Source: Anisakis pegreffii (taxonomy: Eukaryota; Nematoda; Chromadorea; Rhabditida; Anisakidae). From it: a stretch of DNA of 64,000 nucleotides. The position numbers were made by a program, and so were the translations under genes. Shown here one piece after another: positions 10,001-22,847 of this stretch. The stretch's first letter is position 1. The number at the start of each line of letters is the position of its first letter. The DNA lies in the NCBI GenBank assembly GCA_035041965.1, contig JAPYMA010003013.1, forward strand, positions 1-64,000, in the 5' to 3' direction. The notes under the pieces are model-generated. The model was not told the DNA's origin. It worked only from the letters and a program-made list of their open reading frames with translations, and made no database searches.

Positions 10001-13000
10001 CATGATTAACATAGAACTCTATACCCGTTCAACCATTGTATAGGATCGCTTAAAAAATACTTTCATTAATTCATTCGAATGAAGTGATTGAAAATGACAA
10101 ATACACTTTACTTTGCAATTGTTTTGATTTATTAATCGCAGTAATTGGGTTATGAGTATTGAGCTTATGAGAAATAAAAATCTGAATGAAACGTTCGAAT
10201 TTTATGAAACAACAGATTTGAGTCAGTTCAACTAGTAAGTGTGTATCTGATATGAATCATTCAGTCTAATTTGTTACCTTCTTTCTAAATAAACTCGTTC
10301 ATTTCATTTAATAGTTGCATTTTCATTCGTCATTGATGTGTTTATATTGAGTTTCCGAGGATATAAAGAAGTTCTTTCGTTGTCAGTCATCATTGTATCG
10401 AATGACATAAAATTTTACATTCGTTAGACAGGAAGGATGTTTGAGTGTTTGTGTTCATTCTTATTGAATGTTGTACTTCGTGAATTGATTTTAAGAGGAC
10501 ACACTGCTCGCTACTTCACTTCAAAACCTCGTTAAGCTGCTATCTATCTGTCTTGTCACTTGCTTCATGTGAATGTCCGTTTGTCTATCGTTGTGATCCT
10601 TTTGAATAACGTTAATCTGTTGTTGTACTTTTGAACTGGTTTGTACGTATGTATGTGTATATCTCTTGTATATCTTTATGTTCAGTACCATTTTATATTT
10701 GTATCCAATCGCACACTATTTGTGTTATGTATGATTTTTGTATTCAGTTTATGGTAAGCTTAAAATGGGGATGAAAGAGTTGTTTTCAGACGGTTATTTG
10801 AATCATCGTGTCACCTTGAATACAAACCTCGGGATTTATACTTTTTGTGGTTTCCCGAGCAGAGAGAAGAGTTTCCTATTTGAGATCTGCACTTATTAGA
10901 GTAGTTCTATTGATCCTCAACGACAATGATCCTCCCTAAATGATCTCAGCAGAAAAGCATCTATTCAAGGAAAGGAGAGGTTTAATTCATCGTGTTTCTG
11001 CGACAGGGCGATAGAGGGCTCCGTTCGAACTTGATTTGTGTCCAGAAGAGTCTATATTTTGGAGGCTTTTGCATGTGTTGAGGATGAAGATCAGAGACTT
11101 CGGGAGACTGAGAAACCAATATATTAAAGTAAGAGACGTGAATTGTAAAGCATTACTTTATTTCGCTGTCCGAGAGTGGTTCGTTTAATTCACGGGGAGT
11201 GTAGTTAAGTTGGCAGGTTTGGATTTCGCTTGCATGCCTGTTTTGTCCGAAATGATATTTTCGATCGATTAGCTTGTATGATGCTATTTCGTTTACATAC
11301 GTTTCATTCATTTATTGCTTTCATGAAACCCAAAGTGATTTTCGAAAAATGATACCAAATACGTCAATGATACCATATGGTATTATGTTATCGTCACATA
11401 CGTCAAGCGGTCCTATCGAATTTGTCTATTTGAGGAGATATTTGTTCCTGTGTTTGCTTGCCTGCTTGAACGGTACAATACTCCCTCCATTTTCGAGGGC
11501 TGCAAATTCAGTTTCTATCTCTCCAATGTATGTTTCGAAGTATTGTATGTTTCTTCCTAATGATAAATGGTGAATACAATGCGCATTTCTCATCATTTCT
11601 TGCAAGCAAAAATTCCCCGCAAAAATTTAATCACAGTTTCTGTTTGATCGATCCGATATTACCAGTTTCAGTTTACATGTCTCCAAGTGAACTTTATCGC
11701 AGTTCGAGTAATCAATAGATCTGAACTAACTTCATTGTTCCATAATGTTGCGTTGTGATCAGCTCTCATTATACTAATTATTGTGGTTTCTCTAAGAATT
11801 TTGTCATTGAATTATAAAACTCAATTTGCGTACAGCATTACATTCTCATTTATGTAGCATTCATCTGTTCGTGAACGGTCCAAATCACAAACTTTACTCG
11901 GTTTATTATGTATGTTCTTGTGTAACAGTGTAAACAAAATCTCACATTCAAACAATCCAAACACGGCATTATAATTTCATTCGTTCCCACTAGCATTCAT
12001 TTTAGGTGAGCGAACGGATATTCAATATATCGAGTGAACAAATGCTGTTGCTATCCATGCAACGTTTCATTACATTATTTTACTCACTTCAAATTTCAAC
12101 TTTTTGAGGCTTGTTAGTGAAGTTCTTGAGCTGATTTCACCCTCCTACTGTGGAATGTTGTTCCCTTCTCACGACGGACCATCTTAAATAACAACATCAT
12201 TAAAATGAATGATTTCCTCAGTTCCCACCCGGCCAAGCTTGAAATGTTACCATGTATTCAGTAGATATTGTTTCATAATCATGATATTATAACCCCTAAA
12301 CAAAGAATCCATTTCGTATATGTAATCGATTGTGATGATGTACGAGTATTGTTGCGAGGAATAAGCAATCATCCTTGTATATGAGGTTGCTGCGTCGCTG
12401 CTGACTCAATCGCCTATGCGTTCAGAAAGTGCATCGTGTCTTATTTGTCTGCTCGAGATGAGATATATTGTGCATGGATGCAATAGAAACGAGAAATGGC
12501 CCTCGTTCCTCCCATCCTTTCTTTCGCTCCTGCATCAGTAGATGGATGGCACACGGCACACGCCTATTAAATGACCTCATCAATACCGTGCGTCCTTTCC
12601 CCAATTCTATTCTTGATCGTTCGGGTCTCATCATGGAAGCTTTTATCAAGCTTTCTTTCATTCTTCAGCATGTCTCATCGCTTTCAGCTTACTTCCATTC
12701 AGCTTACTTTCACTGTTTTACAATTTTTCCAAAACAATCCCATTGTGATAGATAATGGCCAACAGCTCCCAATGAAGAGTCTCGTTAGAATTCCTGCACA
12801 TTAAACGGCAATATTACTCTGAAACACTGACTATACTTCATCAGAATGAGGCGGATGAGCTTGTTCGAGTCTCCAACTGAATGAGGCTATCAAGGTCCAA
12901 ATCTCGTTGTCTGTCGAAAAATTTTGCCTGCTAACGGAGGAGGATTAGTTCTGAATGGTGGAGGGCCTAAAGTTGGAGGAAAATATGACTGTTTAGAATG

Positions 13001-15940
13001 CATGTTGTCAGCGAAGCATTGCAGGAAGAGGCGCATGAATTCAGACATGTTCATCCACTTGTACGTACGCATTTGATTGTTTGCGAATGTCTTCACAACG
13101 ACGTTCGATGAAAGCTTCTCGTCTTCATTGGAATAAAAAATTTCAGAAAGAGTTATTTTATCGAGCGAATTCGTTCACTTCCAAAATCGCAGCTTATTAA
13201 ATCATCCACTTCAAAGTTGCGCTGTGCAGCGTTTGCTGCAGTCGTTTTGTTCAAGCAGCAAACACCAACCCAATTACTCTTCAGTCCTGAAACTCTCTTC
13301 TGATCACACCCCGTTCAAGTGAGTTCCATTCATTTATACTTGTTCCTTTCTATCAACAAATGTTATTCGTAATTGCTATTTATCTCCATATTCATTTGCT
13401 TATATAATCATTTTTCATTGTAATTTTCTGCTGCCGCCTTATCAATCTTATACGAACGTCTTCATTTATTACCGCTGCCTGGAGTTGTTGATTAAATGAT
13501 TTTCATGTCAGAATTTCGCAAATGCACACTGCAATTATCAGCAATTGAAGCGCGAAATTACGACGCGAAATTGACGTTAGGATGTAATTGGCATCCTGAA
13601 TGAATCTATTTAGTATGCATGATGTCTGTATTTCATGTAATAAGCCTAATCTTTCGATTACAACCATGATCTACTGTAAATCTCATAAGTTGTTCTGCCC
13701 CCAAATTTGCTGCGTACTTTTACGAAATGTGATTCTTTGGATTGTCGTTCGAAAACTATTATTCCTTAAAAATCGATTGAATCAATTTTATCGTTAATTC
13801 CTTCTTACTGCGCATTGAAAAATTAATTATCTCTTGCGTTGGATAATTAATTATCTCTTGTTTTGGATAATTAAATTTGGACGTCCAGCTGTATTGTGCG
13901 ATATCTTATGTTCTCAATTCATGTCTGGAAATGCACCAGTGTGGTGTCATCACATCTAGTGTGTCGCAGGGGGAGAAAAAGTCGAGAACGGGGAAGGTCA
14001 GGGGCCCAAAAATGCAATCATCTTGAAAAATGCCTGGCACGGGGAAGGAAAACGGGATCTCAGAAATTCCCCTACCTCGCAACATACTTCTCACATCACT
14101 TTATTCAAAACAGAGCTCATGCTTTTCTTAAAGTCTATGTTCAGCATTCATTTTCCTTTAACCTATACTCTACCATATCCAAGTAGTCAACTACTGATAA
14201 CCACATGAACTAAATTATGAAATTAATTGCATCAACGCATCACTATATCCGATCAGTCTTTGTGTGTACACGTTTATCATATCCACTGCAGTTTTATTAA
14301 TTGAAATTCCGCAAAGATTCCCCAGTTGTTCTGCGCTCATTTATTTATAGTTATTCATAAGATCAAACCTATCTTTTTTTGGATAGTTGTTTCCAGTCAG
14401 CAATTCAGAAAACATTTTGGCTTCTTCGTTTCGATCATTTATCATTCAGTATTCTAGTTGAACGCGCATTTGCATTTTTTGTTGAGACGTTGGCTTTCAT
14501 ATCTTAGCAATGCTTTGTCAGTCAAGCTTTCCTGCGTTCCGGAACGCTGATTTGTATGCCATCAGAAATGAATGAAATCATTCTAACATCCAATTCATGC
14601 GTTAATCTGATGATCGCATAGTGTTGAACGATTGCATGCTTGAGAATGTGTTCGTGTTGTTTTATCGCAGAGTGTGTAAGCTGCTCATATGATTGAACTT
14701 GCTCTTGTTGTTATTTGATGGATTCAGAATTAATTTCTAGCGTTTATGCAGCAATGAAACGAAAATTATGTGTTTTTCGGAGGACGTTCAAATTCATTTG
14801 TTCTCATTTTGTATCGTTTCATTTTTTAATCCATCTTAATGCGTACTAATCAATTTCTGTGCTATTCGAATAGAATTATTTTGTATTATTGTTTTTATTT
14901 TACAATTTCTATTTTCATTAATATTGTTATTATTTTTAATTTTGCGATTATTTCTACTATTCCTCTAACAGTATTTTTGCCATTTCTACACATGCTTTCA
15001 TCAATGTTGCTATTTTTACCAACTTTCAATTGCTTGTATGACTATCATGCTATTATCATTCCTCGTCGAAAGAGCTTGTCATTGCTGATGTTGTCATTGT
15101 CGGTCGTATCACACGCTACACCCTCGAACTGATTCGCGTATGCATTTGCTGGTATTTTTTGAAGTACTTTTCAATCGCGACTTTGAATAACTCTCGCAAA
15201 TGCTCTTGAATGTCAACGAATCTCGTACATCCGATTACTTCACTATTTGAAGTTTCTTTTTGCTTTTTTGTCACACATTTTGGTTGCATCTAGAAAACAA
15301 AAGCGATTTTCTGAACAACATAACTGCAGCAATTTTTCATTTCCACCTTTTCCGAAAAAAAAAACAACTTTCGGAAACCTCCCATATTTCACCACTGTTA
15401 TCGCAGCCTTCCTCCCACTGTTGTGCCAAATGTTGCTAAATACTCGTGGTGCCATATGATTTGAAAATTCTGCTGAGCAGAAGTATTTATTGAAAATTTC
15501 TGCTAAATTTGCGAATTAATTTTCCTTTCAATGCACTTAACTTGATTCATAAACTAGCAACCAGTTCCCTCGAAAAGTGTTGCTTGCGGAATAAAATCTC
15601 ATCCTGTCGAAGGATCGATGAATGCGAAGAGTGTTTGAATGTCTGCGAAACGAGAGCTTTTACTGTACTTGTAAAAAACCTTCACTGACAATCTTAAGAG
15701 CATAAGTTTAACTATAACTGAGGTGCCATCGATTTTATCAATCAGCATTGCGTAATTGCCCACAAACTCAGAGATTTCGTTGCACTGTTCTCTGAACTAA
15801 TAGTGAATTATTGTGTTATTTTCAACATTGATTATCACGTGAACTGCCAGAGCAGTGTGGAGTATCGAAAGTTTCTAAGATCACGAAGCCATCGAAAGCC
15901 AATACATTAAAGAACTTACGAAATGATTGTGAATACTTCA
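7067..15940. other. Gene-poor subtelomeric DNA
   Basis: Almost 9 kb of AT-rich sequence with only short open frames on both strands and no protein similarity I recognise. I see no consistent chain of splice sites in phase. A 24-bp perfect-length tandem pair lies at 13821-13868. A GC-richer patch at 13960-14075 may be a relic of the family-3 mini-element. Distant 5' non-coding exons of the ankyrin gene could lie here, but nothing in the sequence proves it. Confidence 0.5.
13821..13868. repeat. 24-bp tandem duplication, two copies
   Basis: AATTAATTATCTCTTG(CG/TT)TTGGAT occurs twice back to back, differing only at the two bases shown, then a partial third start (aattaaa). Confidence 0.85.
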
Positions 15941-17163
15941 GACCCACTTTGGGTTTGTAAGGGATCTCGGGATTTCAGTTCTGATCCCGATCCCGGGATT
16001 CAAGTTTTGAAAAATCCCAGGATTTTGGCATTTGGTAAAGCAGGTCAATTTGCGTGAATTTTGATAGCATGCTCATCTTGAAGCAAACCTTAATTATTCC
16101 CATCTCATTCATATGCAGTCATTTTTGCTGTTTGCCCCATATCATTGATGAATAACTAAGAAAATAGACGCAATTCGGACGAATGATATGATCAACGACA
16201 GCTCAATGAACTTTTACGTAACATTTCACTGAATATTTAACTGATTATTCTGCTCTTCATTGCTTTATATCACGCTCATCTGGATGCATTTCTATGTAGA
16301 CTAACAGGGATAATCACATTTTCTAATAAGAACCAAGAGCAATAAATTTCAACGAAATTTTGAGTCGTTCCCTCCGGCGCGATTTTTTCGGCTTCAATAT
16401 TGTATGTGTTAATTCAACTGCATGTTCTAAAGACTGCAAGTCTTTTTACTTCGCTATTTGGTAACACTTTCATCCAATCGAAATATACATTAATTTTCAC
16501 TGAGTTCACGCGTAGTAAGAATTCATTGTCGAAGTGAGCAAAGTTGTTCCATTCAAAAGGATCTTAAGCTTGAATATCAAGTACATTTGCATGATTTTTG
16601 ATCGAAATGATCAAATATGTAAGTGCTCGATGGTTCAATGAAAATCCATTGCGAATATTTTTTTACCTTTTTGGATAAACTTCGAACTTTTAATTATTTC
16701 AGAATTCAAATGATATAATTCATGCGGCGCACTTCTTCCGTGAAAAACCGAAATTTCCGAAACGGCAGAATTCAGCTGACGTTAATACTGAGAGATAATG
16801 GAGTTAAAGCATTGCAAATAAGTGTTTGAGAATCAAGAATTTCATATTCACATGCAAGTGTACTGTTATTAGCTCAGACCCGAGATGACAAGATGCCTCA
16901 GCATGGAATATGCAGTATGCCCTTGCGGCATGATCATTAGCATCATTATATGAAATATTAATTTGAATACTTAGTTCCTTGGATTGGTTCAATAATTTGT
17001 TGAATTAACTCCTTTCTGATTTCTGATTAATAATGAACATATGGGTTCGAAAAATGTGTTTAAACGTGTCCCGCATCGATATTTGAAAAATTGTTCGATC
17101 CCCGGATGATTTTCGATCCCGGGATTGAAAATACATCGGGATTTTGCAAACCCTAGACCCACT
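15941..17163. mobile_element. Non-autonomous hAT element, family 1 copy B (1207 bp plus TSD)
   Basis: The element is 15949-17155, beginning TTGGGTTTGTAAG and ending ATTTTGCAAACCCTA. It is flanked by the perfect octamer GACCCACT (15941-15948 and 17156-17163). The interior aligns with copy A along its whole length, with blocks of more than 100 bases that look identical (for example around 16313-16420 versus 6216-6320). Differences are small indels and substitutions. No transposase frame. The distinct target duplication shows an independent insertion and rules out a segmental duplication. Confidence 0.88.
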
Positions 17164-17174
17164 CCTGTTCAGGC

Positions 17175-17248
17175 CTAGGCGAGCTACTCAGAAAATAGAA
17201 TAACGAAGAAACTAGGTGAGCTACTGAGAAAATAGGATAACGAAGAAC
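17175..17248. repeat. 37-bp tandem duplication, two diverged copies
   Basis: The unit CTAGGCGAGCTACTCAGAAA... (17175-17211) is followed by CTAGGTGAGCTACTGAGAAA... (17212-17248), with about four differences. A longer diverged echo is visible farther on: 17240-17345 and 17455-17565 share 'atggcgtt' and surrounding text in the same order. Confidence 0.7.
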
Positions 17249-17978
17249 GTTTCCATGAGCGAGTCGCGTTTAGATATCGGAGTGAAAAATACTCCATCAA
17301 AATGGCGTTTCATCATAGCAAAACAACATCGAATATCAGTTTCCTTCAATCAATCCCCAATAAGAGACGATGTTAGACAGATATGAAGAACTTACCAAAC
17401 ATTTGTGATTAAACAGACTTGTTTAGGTCAAGACGTCATTCATTGTCAGAAAAATAGGAGAAAGAAGAGTGTTGCCATGAAATAACGCATTTACATACCT
17501 CATAGTCAGTAAAAAAACACCATCTCAATGGCGTTCTGTTATAACATAACGAAATTCTAATTTCTCGACCCCCTGAATTACCTGTCCCCCCAATTACCTA
17601 AGAAATAGCTAATTTCATCCCCTATGAGAACCATTAGTACAAGCGAACGCTGTGTGAACGACAAATGAAAGGAAAAAGAGAAATTATTGGAGTGGTGAGT
17701 AGAAGACAAAAAGAAAAATTTTCGCTGCATAAAAAATGAAATCGTAAGCATTTTTAGATGCTTCTTGCTTGAATCAATTCAAATTGTTTAAGTGAACTGA
17801 CTGAAGCGTTTTTTTAATTGTATGACTGACAAGCGAGAGAAAAATTCGCGACAATTGAATGTGTTCGTTGTGACTGTAGAGAAATCGTTTGTCGTTTTGT
17901 CTATGAAATGGGAGGTTTTATGATATATCCACATCCAAGAAGTGGAACAAGTACGAAGAAAGACAACTTTATTCGTTG

Positions 17979-19029
17979 ATTATAACCAGTGTTGGGCGCG
18001 CTATCGAAGAACGATAGCGCGCTATCGCTATTCCGCTATCGAAAAGACTTCCGCTAGTCCGCTACCGCTATCGCTATTACCCACCGAATCGATAGCGGAG
18101 CGCTATCGCTACCGCTATTGCTATCGCTATCGCTATCGCTATCGCCTACTTTAAAAACCTCATTACACCACTAAATGATTCAAAATTTTCATTAATCAAC
18201 ACGCATTTTTGAATTAAATGTGAGGAACATCACGAAAGAGATTTTCACGAGAAAATAAATCTTATTTTAAGACAATAGGACATATTTAAACATTAAAAAA
18301 ATTTAAAACAATAGAACACAAACAACATTAAAACAACAACAGCATCATTAAAAAAGGCCACAACAAAACATCTTAACAGCAAAAACATCATCGAAAGTTT
18401 ATCAGTCACTTTCGAAAACTATGTCAGTGAACCGAATGTCATATCAATAGGTTTGGTTAACAACATATTGTGAAAAAACGACAACAACAGAAACATACAA
18501 ACTATATCAGCACACCGAATATTATATCAATAAATTTGGTCAACAGCATGCTATATAAAAACAACAATAACAGACACACATAAACTATATTAGCACATCG
18601 AATATTATATCAATAAATTTTGTCAACAGCACATTATGAAGAAACAACAGGAACATAACAAAAAACCGCAACAGTACTATCATCAAAAAATGTTCTTCGT
18701 AGGGTATTGTCACAAAAAGATCCTCTTTTTCCTAAAGTATCATCACCAAAAATCCCCTCCTTCCTAAGGAGGGGATTTTTGGTGATGATACTTGGTGATA
18801 TCTCAATGATTACGCATCTCAGTGACTATACATTCACTTGTAAATAAACTGATAGCGGAAGATAGCGGAATATAGCGGAAGTTGCCCGCTATCGAACAGC
18901 GATAGCGACGTTCCCGCTATCGCTATTCCGCTATTCACTCGAACTTCCGATATCGCTATTCCGCTATTCCGCTATTCGCTATTAGCGGACTAGCGGAATA
19001 GCGCGCTATTGCCCAACACTGATTATAAC
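17979..19029. mobile_element. hAT-type element, CTATCG-rich (family 2; 1035 bp plus TSD)
   Basis: The element is 17987-19021. It starts CAGTGTTGGGCGCGCTAT and ends ATAGCGCGCTATTGCCCAACACTG, so the ends are inverted repeats of CAGTGTTGGGC. The octamer ATTATAAC is repeated exactly on both sides (17979-17986 and 19022-19029). CTATCG/CGATAG hexamers fill about 150 bp at each end. The middle is A-rich with no transposase frame. The hAT superfamily is supported by end sequence and duplication length. A perfect 28-bp hairpin sits inside. Confidence 0.88.
18735..18793. repeat. Perfect 28-bp inverted repeat, 3-nt loop
   Basis: Arm AAGTATCATCACCAAAAATC onward (18735-18762) pairs without mismatch with 18766-18793 across the loop CCT. 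It lies inside the family-2 hAT element. A perfect arm implies recent formation, either as a nested palindrome or an internal fold-back of the element. Confidence 0.9.
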
Positions 19030-20696
19030 TATTGTTGAAAGTGCCACTGGATGTTTTTGGAGTCAATGAAATGCATGAGCGCAGACAGATAGGTGAACAC
19101 ATATACTTAGCAGTAAAGTGTCTTAAGCAGTGTGCGACTTTCCATCGTGGTGTTTGCATATATTCATTCCAGCATCTACTTCGATAATGGTTCGATGAAC
19201 CGGTTGATGATGTGCACAGATAGAAGGGGTAATTGAGCAATCGAGTTTTGAGTTAGAAACAGGATAATGTTATTCGAGTTGGTGTGATTAATTCGGAAAC
19301 ATTATTTATTTGTTGGTATTATGCACTGATATGATGGTGAGCGGAGAGTGGGTTGGGGTAGAGGGAAAGGGAAGTGCAAATGAGAGTGGAATGCGTTTGT
19401 ATAGCAAGGTATGTGTAGAACGTATACAGCATATTCATGCGTTCATTACGATTCGTGTTGTTGTATTCATTGATGAATTGATCTGTGAATGTTTCACTGA
19501 CTCAATATACAGCAGCAGGCAAAGGCGGAGCAAACTCTCAAAATGGAGCCAATCGTTGATGGAATAACAACGATTTTGCGAGTTCGTGCGTGATATGTTT
19601 GGGCTTGTTGTTCGTTTTTGATTGTCTTCATTCATCATGGTCGTGATAAAGTGTACGAACGACTTGAATTAATGAGCCAGGGGCATAAGATAAGTGGAGG
19701 AGAAGGAGGACGAGACAGCAATCATTCAGACTCGAACGAATCGATTTTATTTGAGTGCTGTGTTAACTGTGCTGTACGAATTGTTTGTTGATTTATTTGA
19801 TACGCGCTGAAATTTATTTGTCGCATATTATCCAGTATTTTATTCCGATGACAGCATCATTACCTCTGCTCTGCTTTACTCGATTGAGTGTGGAACACTG
19901 ATGATAATGAAACATGAAAACGTTTGAACTTTAATTCGATTCTCCTCTTCGAAGTTTTCCACCTCCCATCATCGGTCGGCAACATGCACAACTCCCCACT
20001 CGATTCATTTTCCAGTCTGAATTTTTTAAAAGCAACTTTTTTCCCTTGGCTGAAAAGTTGAAATGCTTTAATATCCCGGGTGAATAATCGAGTTCATCTT
20101 ATTACTTATATTACGAGTTAAGAAAATAATCGTTTTATCTATTCATCGATGAATTTATATTCTTTCGTTTCATGTCCATTCCTTCGCGGTTCATCCAATT
20201 TTGCCTTCTTCCTTCCATCGCCAAGGAGCGTAATGCACGGATATAACCATATTGTCAGTTCTGTCACCAACTCTTTATCACATCTTTTCATCAATTATGA
20301 ATACTTCCGTTACGTTTATGCATTCGGGCAACAAATGTACGTGCCGACATGCAAAAGACAGCTTATATATGCGGCCGACAGCGTATCAGTTCGCAGCGTT
20401 CAGTATACCTTATCATTTGCGATCATAATGATCAACCATTCCGAATTGAGCGATCAGCACCTTTAAAGACTCATAAAACTGTTGACTTGAAATCCCGTTA
20501 AACTCATCTAATCTTATTATAATTGTGTCGTGATGACCTCATCTTGCAAACATTGATATTTCCTTCAGTCAGATTCATGATAATTTGCTGCCGTTTCGAT
20601 GCAGCCGAGATTAACCTGCTAATTCATTGATTCTTCTGCTATTTGTATTACGCGGGTAATGTTTTCTTCTGTGATAATAATAATATTATCACTGTC
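19030..20696. other. Subtelomeric or upstream DNA, nothing recognised
   Basis: Short open frames only. No domain, repeat or RNA gene could be supported in this stretch. Confidence 0.5.
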
Positions 20697-20810
20697 GAAT
20701 CTGAACAGTAAGGTATTGTTGCTGACAAAATATTATTTGCGCAGTTAGAGAAATATCTCTGATTGTGCAGGTAATATGTTGTCAACAAAACTGCCTTACT
20801 GTTTTGATTC
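20697..20810 (+). ncRNA. Candidate microRNA-precursor-like hairpin
   Basis: A 114-nt fold-back from GAATC to GATTC. Paired blocks, from base to tip: GAATC/GATTC, AACAGTAAGG/CCTTACTGTT, TGACAA/TTGTCA, ATATTA/TAATAT, then a 16-pair helix TTTGCGCAGTTAGAGA/TCTCTGATTGTGCAGG, closed by the loop AATA. Small bulges separate the blocks. The tip helix contains several G:U pairs that work only in + strand RNA, so an RNA function on this strand, the same as unc-44, is the better reading. It could instead be an old fold-back transposon. I do not recognise a known miRNA seed. Confidence 0.35.
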
Positions 20811-22690
20811 ACCTATCACCCGCCATGCGCGTTATAAATGAGGAAAGCTTTCGACAATTGTAGAGTCTAATTGATGCATTCATCGAAGTTTCATTCAACA
20901 TTCTTGCGAAGACTATCTAAGGGCATCTATTATTTGGTGGAATATTCTTAAATTTATGTTGGTCCCTCATCTCGAACAAGCAATCTGCAGAGCGCTATGC
21001 TCTGGCGCATGCCAACAACTTCAGCAAACAAGTAATATTTCCATTACTGACGCAGTAACTACCAATCTAAGCCAATCCTGATATTGTGGGAGATGTTAAC
21101 TGGCAATCAGAGGGAAATATACATGTAGATGCTTTCCAGTTAGATGGGTAGTTTAACGTTGCATCGAAAAGATGTACAAGAAGTGAAAGGGAGGAAAGGA
21201 GAGTAAGGGAAGGGAAAGGAAAATGGTTGAGGAAAAGAGAGCTATTGCAAGAGATAACGGGTCAGAAGAGAGAAACAACTGGCTGCTTGTTCAGCTAACA
21301 GTTAGCTGAAGTAACTACAATATCTCTGGCTAATATCGACGCTGATCCATCCTTGCTAGGGCTTACGTCTCTTGCTTTAATGTTGTTGTCGAGCTGCGAT
21401 TGTTGTGTGCATCATATATGATGAATTGACGAGCAACCCAAGCGTAGATGTGAACTGCAAAACGATAACATCTGATCACTCATGGTTCACCAGCCAAGTC
21501 GAATCGATCCAAAAGCGGTCTAGTCGAACTATAGCTGTTGCAGCCTCAGCGAGTTAGCTGGCCAGTTGCATCTATGCGATACATTCGCTACTGAACGTTT
21601 AACGTATTCATATCGATCTGGAACGAAAATAGTGCTAGGCATTAAGCATAGAATAATCACACAGGCATACTATAATAAGCTCATGCTATCCGCTTGCAAA
21701 GCAGTGAACTGCCTCTATGGAGTAGCAATTTATATTCAGCAATGGATATGCTTTGAGATTGTTATTGTTATTTGTTTGTTGCTTTTTCGAAGCATTCTGT
21801 TTAATTCACTAGATCATTCTAAACGGGAAGTGTGCGTATCAGCCATACGATAAGACCACTCACTATAACGATAGCAGATGTATCTAACCGCAGCATAAGA
21901 TATACTAGCACTAAATAACTGCGAAATGTGTTTCTCTTTGTGAACTGAACTCGACGAGTTTAGTTCATTATCACTTGTGTGCTGTTCTCCTAAACTGAGG
22001 AACAACAGCAGTGACTAGTGACGATTGTCAAGAACTGACGTTATATTTTAGTAATAACTCTTTTCGATGATGCGACTAGCCCGGAAAAAGTGGATAGCTT
22101 GTTACTTGCGAAAAGGATTTCTTCGGTTGCTCATTCTAATTTGTTTCTGTTTCCATGCATTTCACCAAGTGTCATGTCCATTCACTGGACGTTATCTCGA
22201 TAAGTGCTACTGCTACTTCTATTGTGAACTATGAATTGATGTTTAGATATGTGATAGATAAGTATTTCTGAGTGCGTATTGCTTATTTAATTAGTCGTCT
22301 GTTTGTTCACTTATTTATTCATTTCATTCCATTGCACGGTTTCACATTGATTAGCTTGTAATGACGGTTTCTTGAGACACTCTCATATTGAACGTTCCGT
22401 TTTCTTTTGGATTTGCCATTTCAAGCGCCAGTTGTTTTTTTTTATCCAGAGCTTCTGTTGGATTTGTTTTGTGAATTCCAATGTATCATGTATCATCAAT
22501 GTGATGAATGAGTATTAACTGATGGTTTATATTTGCCATATATCTTCATCACGTATTGTTTATCCGCGCAGAAAGTAATGGTATGTGCAGTTGACATCAG
22601 TGTGTCAGTTATGTGATGATAAATGTCTCTTATGTGATCTATTTTATTCGAGATATCGAGGATCTTGATGAGCCATTCGGTTAATTGCAG
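20811..22690. other. Upstream region of the ankyrin gene
   Basis: No coding frame supported. A purine-rich tract (AAAGGGAGGAAAGGAGAG-like) runs about 21176-21245. The stretch ends in 'ttaattgcag' at 22681-22690, a good splice acceptor for the upstream exon. That site could receive a cis-spliced upstream exon or a trans-spliced leader. I did not find a spliced-leader gene here. Confidence 0.45.
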
Positions 22691-22847
22691 GCAGGTAGGC
22701 AGGCAGGTGCAAGATAGTATCATACAACAGCAGATGACCGATACCGCAGCAGAGGGTATCGTGGTCGGTTCGGCTCAAGTAGCGGGGCTGAATCCGAGCC
22801 AGCAACCGCATTCAATCGCCGCTGATAGTAGTCATCATTCGAATAAA
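22691..22847 (+). CDS. unc-44: Ankyrin UNC-44, alternative first coding exon (1a)
   Basis: Bounded by acceptor TTGCAG (ends 22690) and donor AAA|GTAAGA (22848). The ATG at 22734 opens a 38-codon frame (start [12 protein letters not shown], end DSSHHSNK) that ends in phase 0. An in-frame internal acceptor, CTTTACAG at 23639, lies within exon 1 just before [11 protein letters not shown] and is also phase 0. The two join to give a different N-terminus ahead of the ankyrin repeats. The composition is Ser/Gln/Ala-rich with no domain. The frame is open upstream to 22668, so a longer start is possible. The link to unc-44 is inferred from phase and position. Confidence 0.55.

Noticed and set aside
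13896..14186. GC-richer patch with open frames, possible gene or third copy of the family-3 mini-element
   Set aside because: Only loose word similarity (gaacggggaaggtcaggg) and no matching ends or target duplication found.
15243..15459. Overlapping 70-codon frames on both strands
   Set aside because: Produced by A/T homopolymer-rich, partly self-complementary sequence; no protein-like features.
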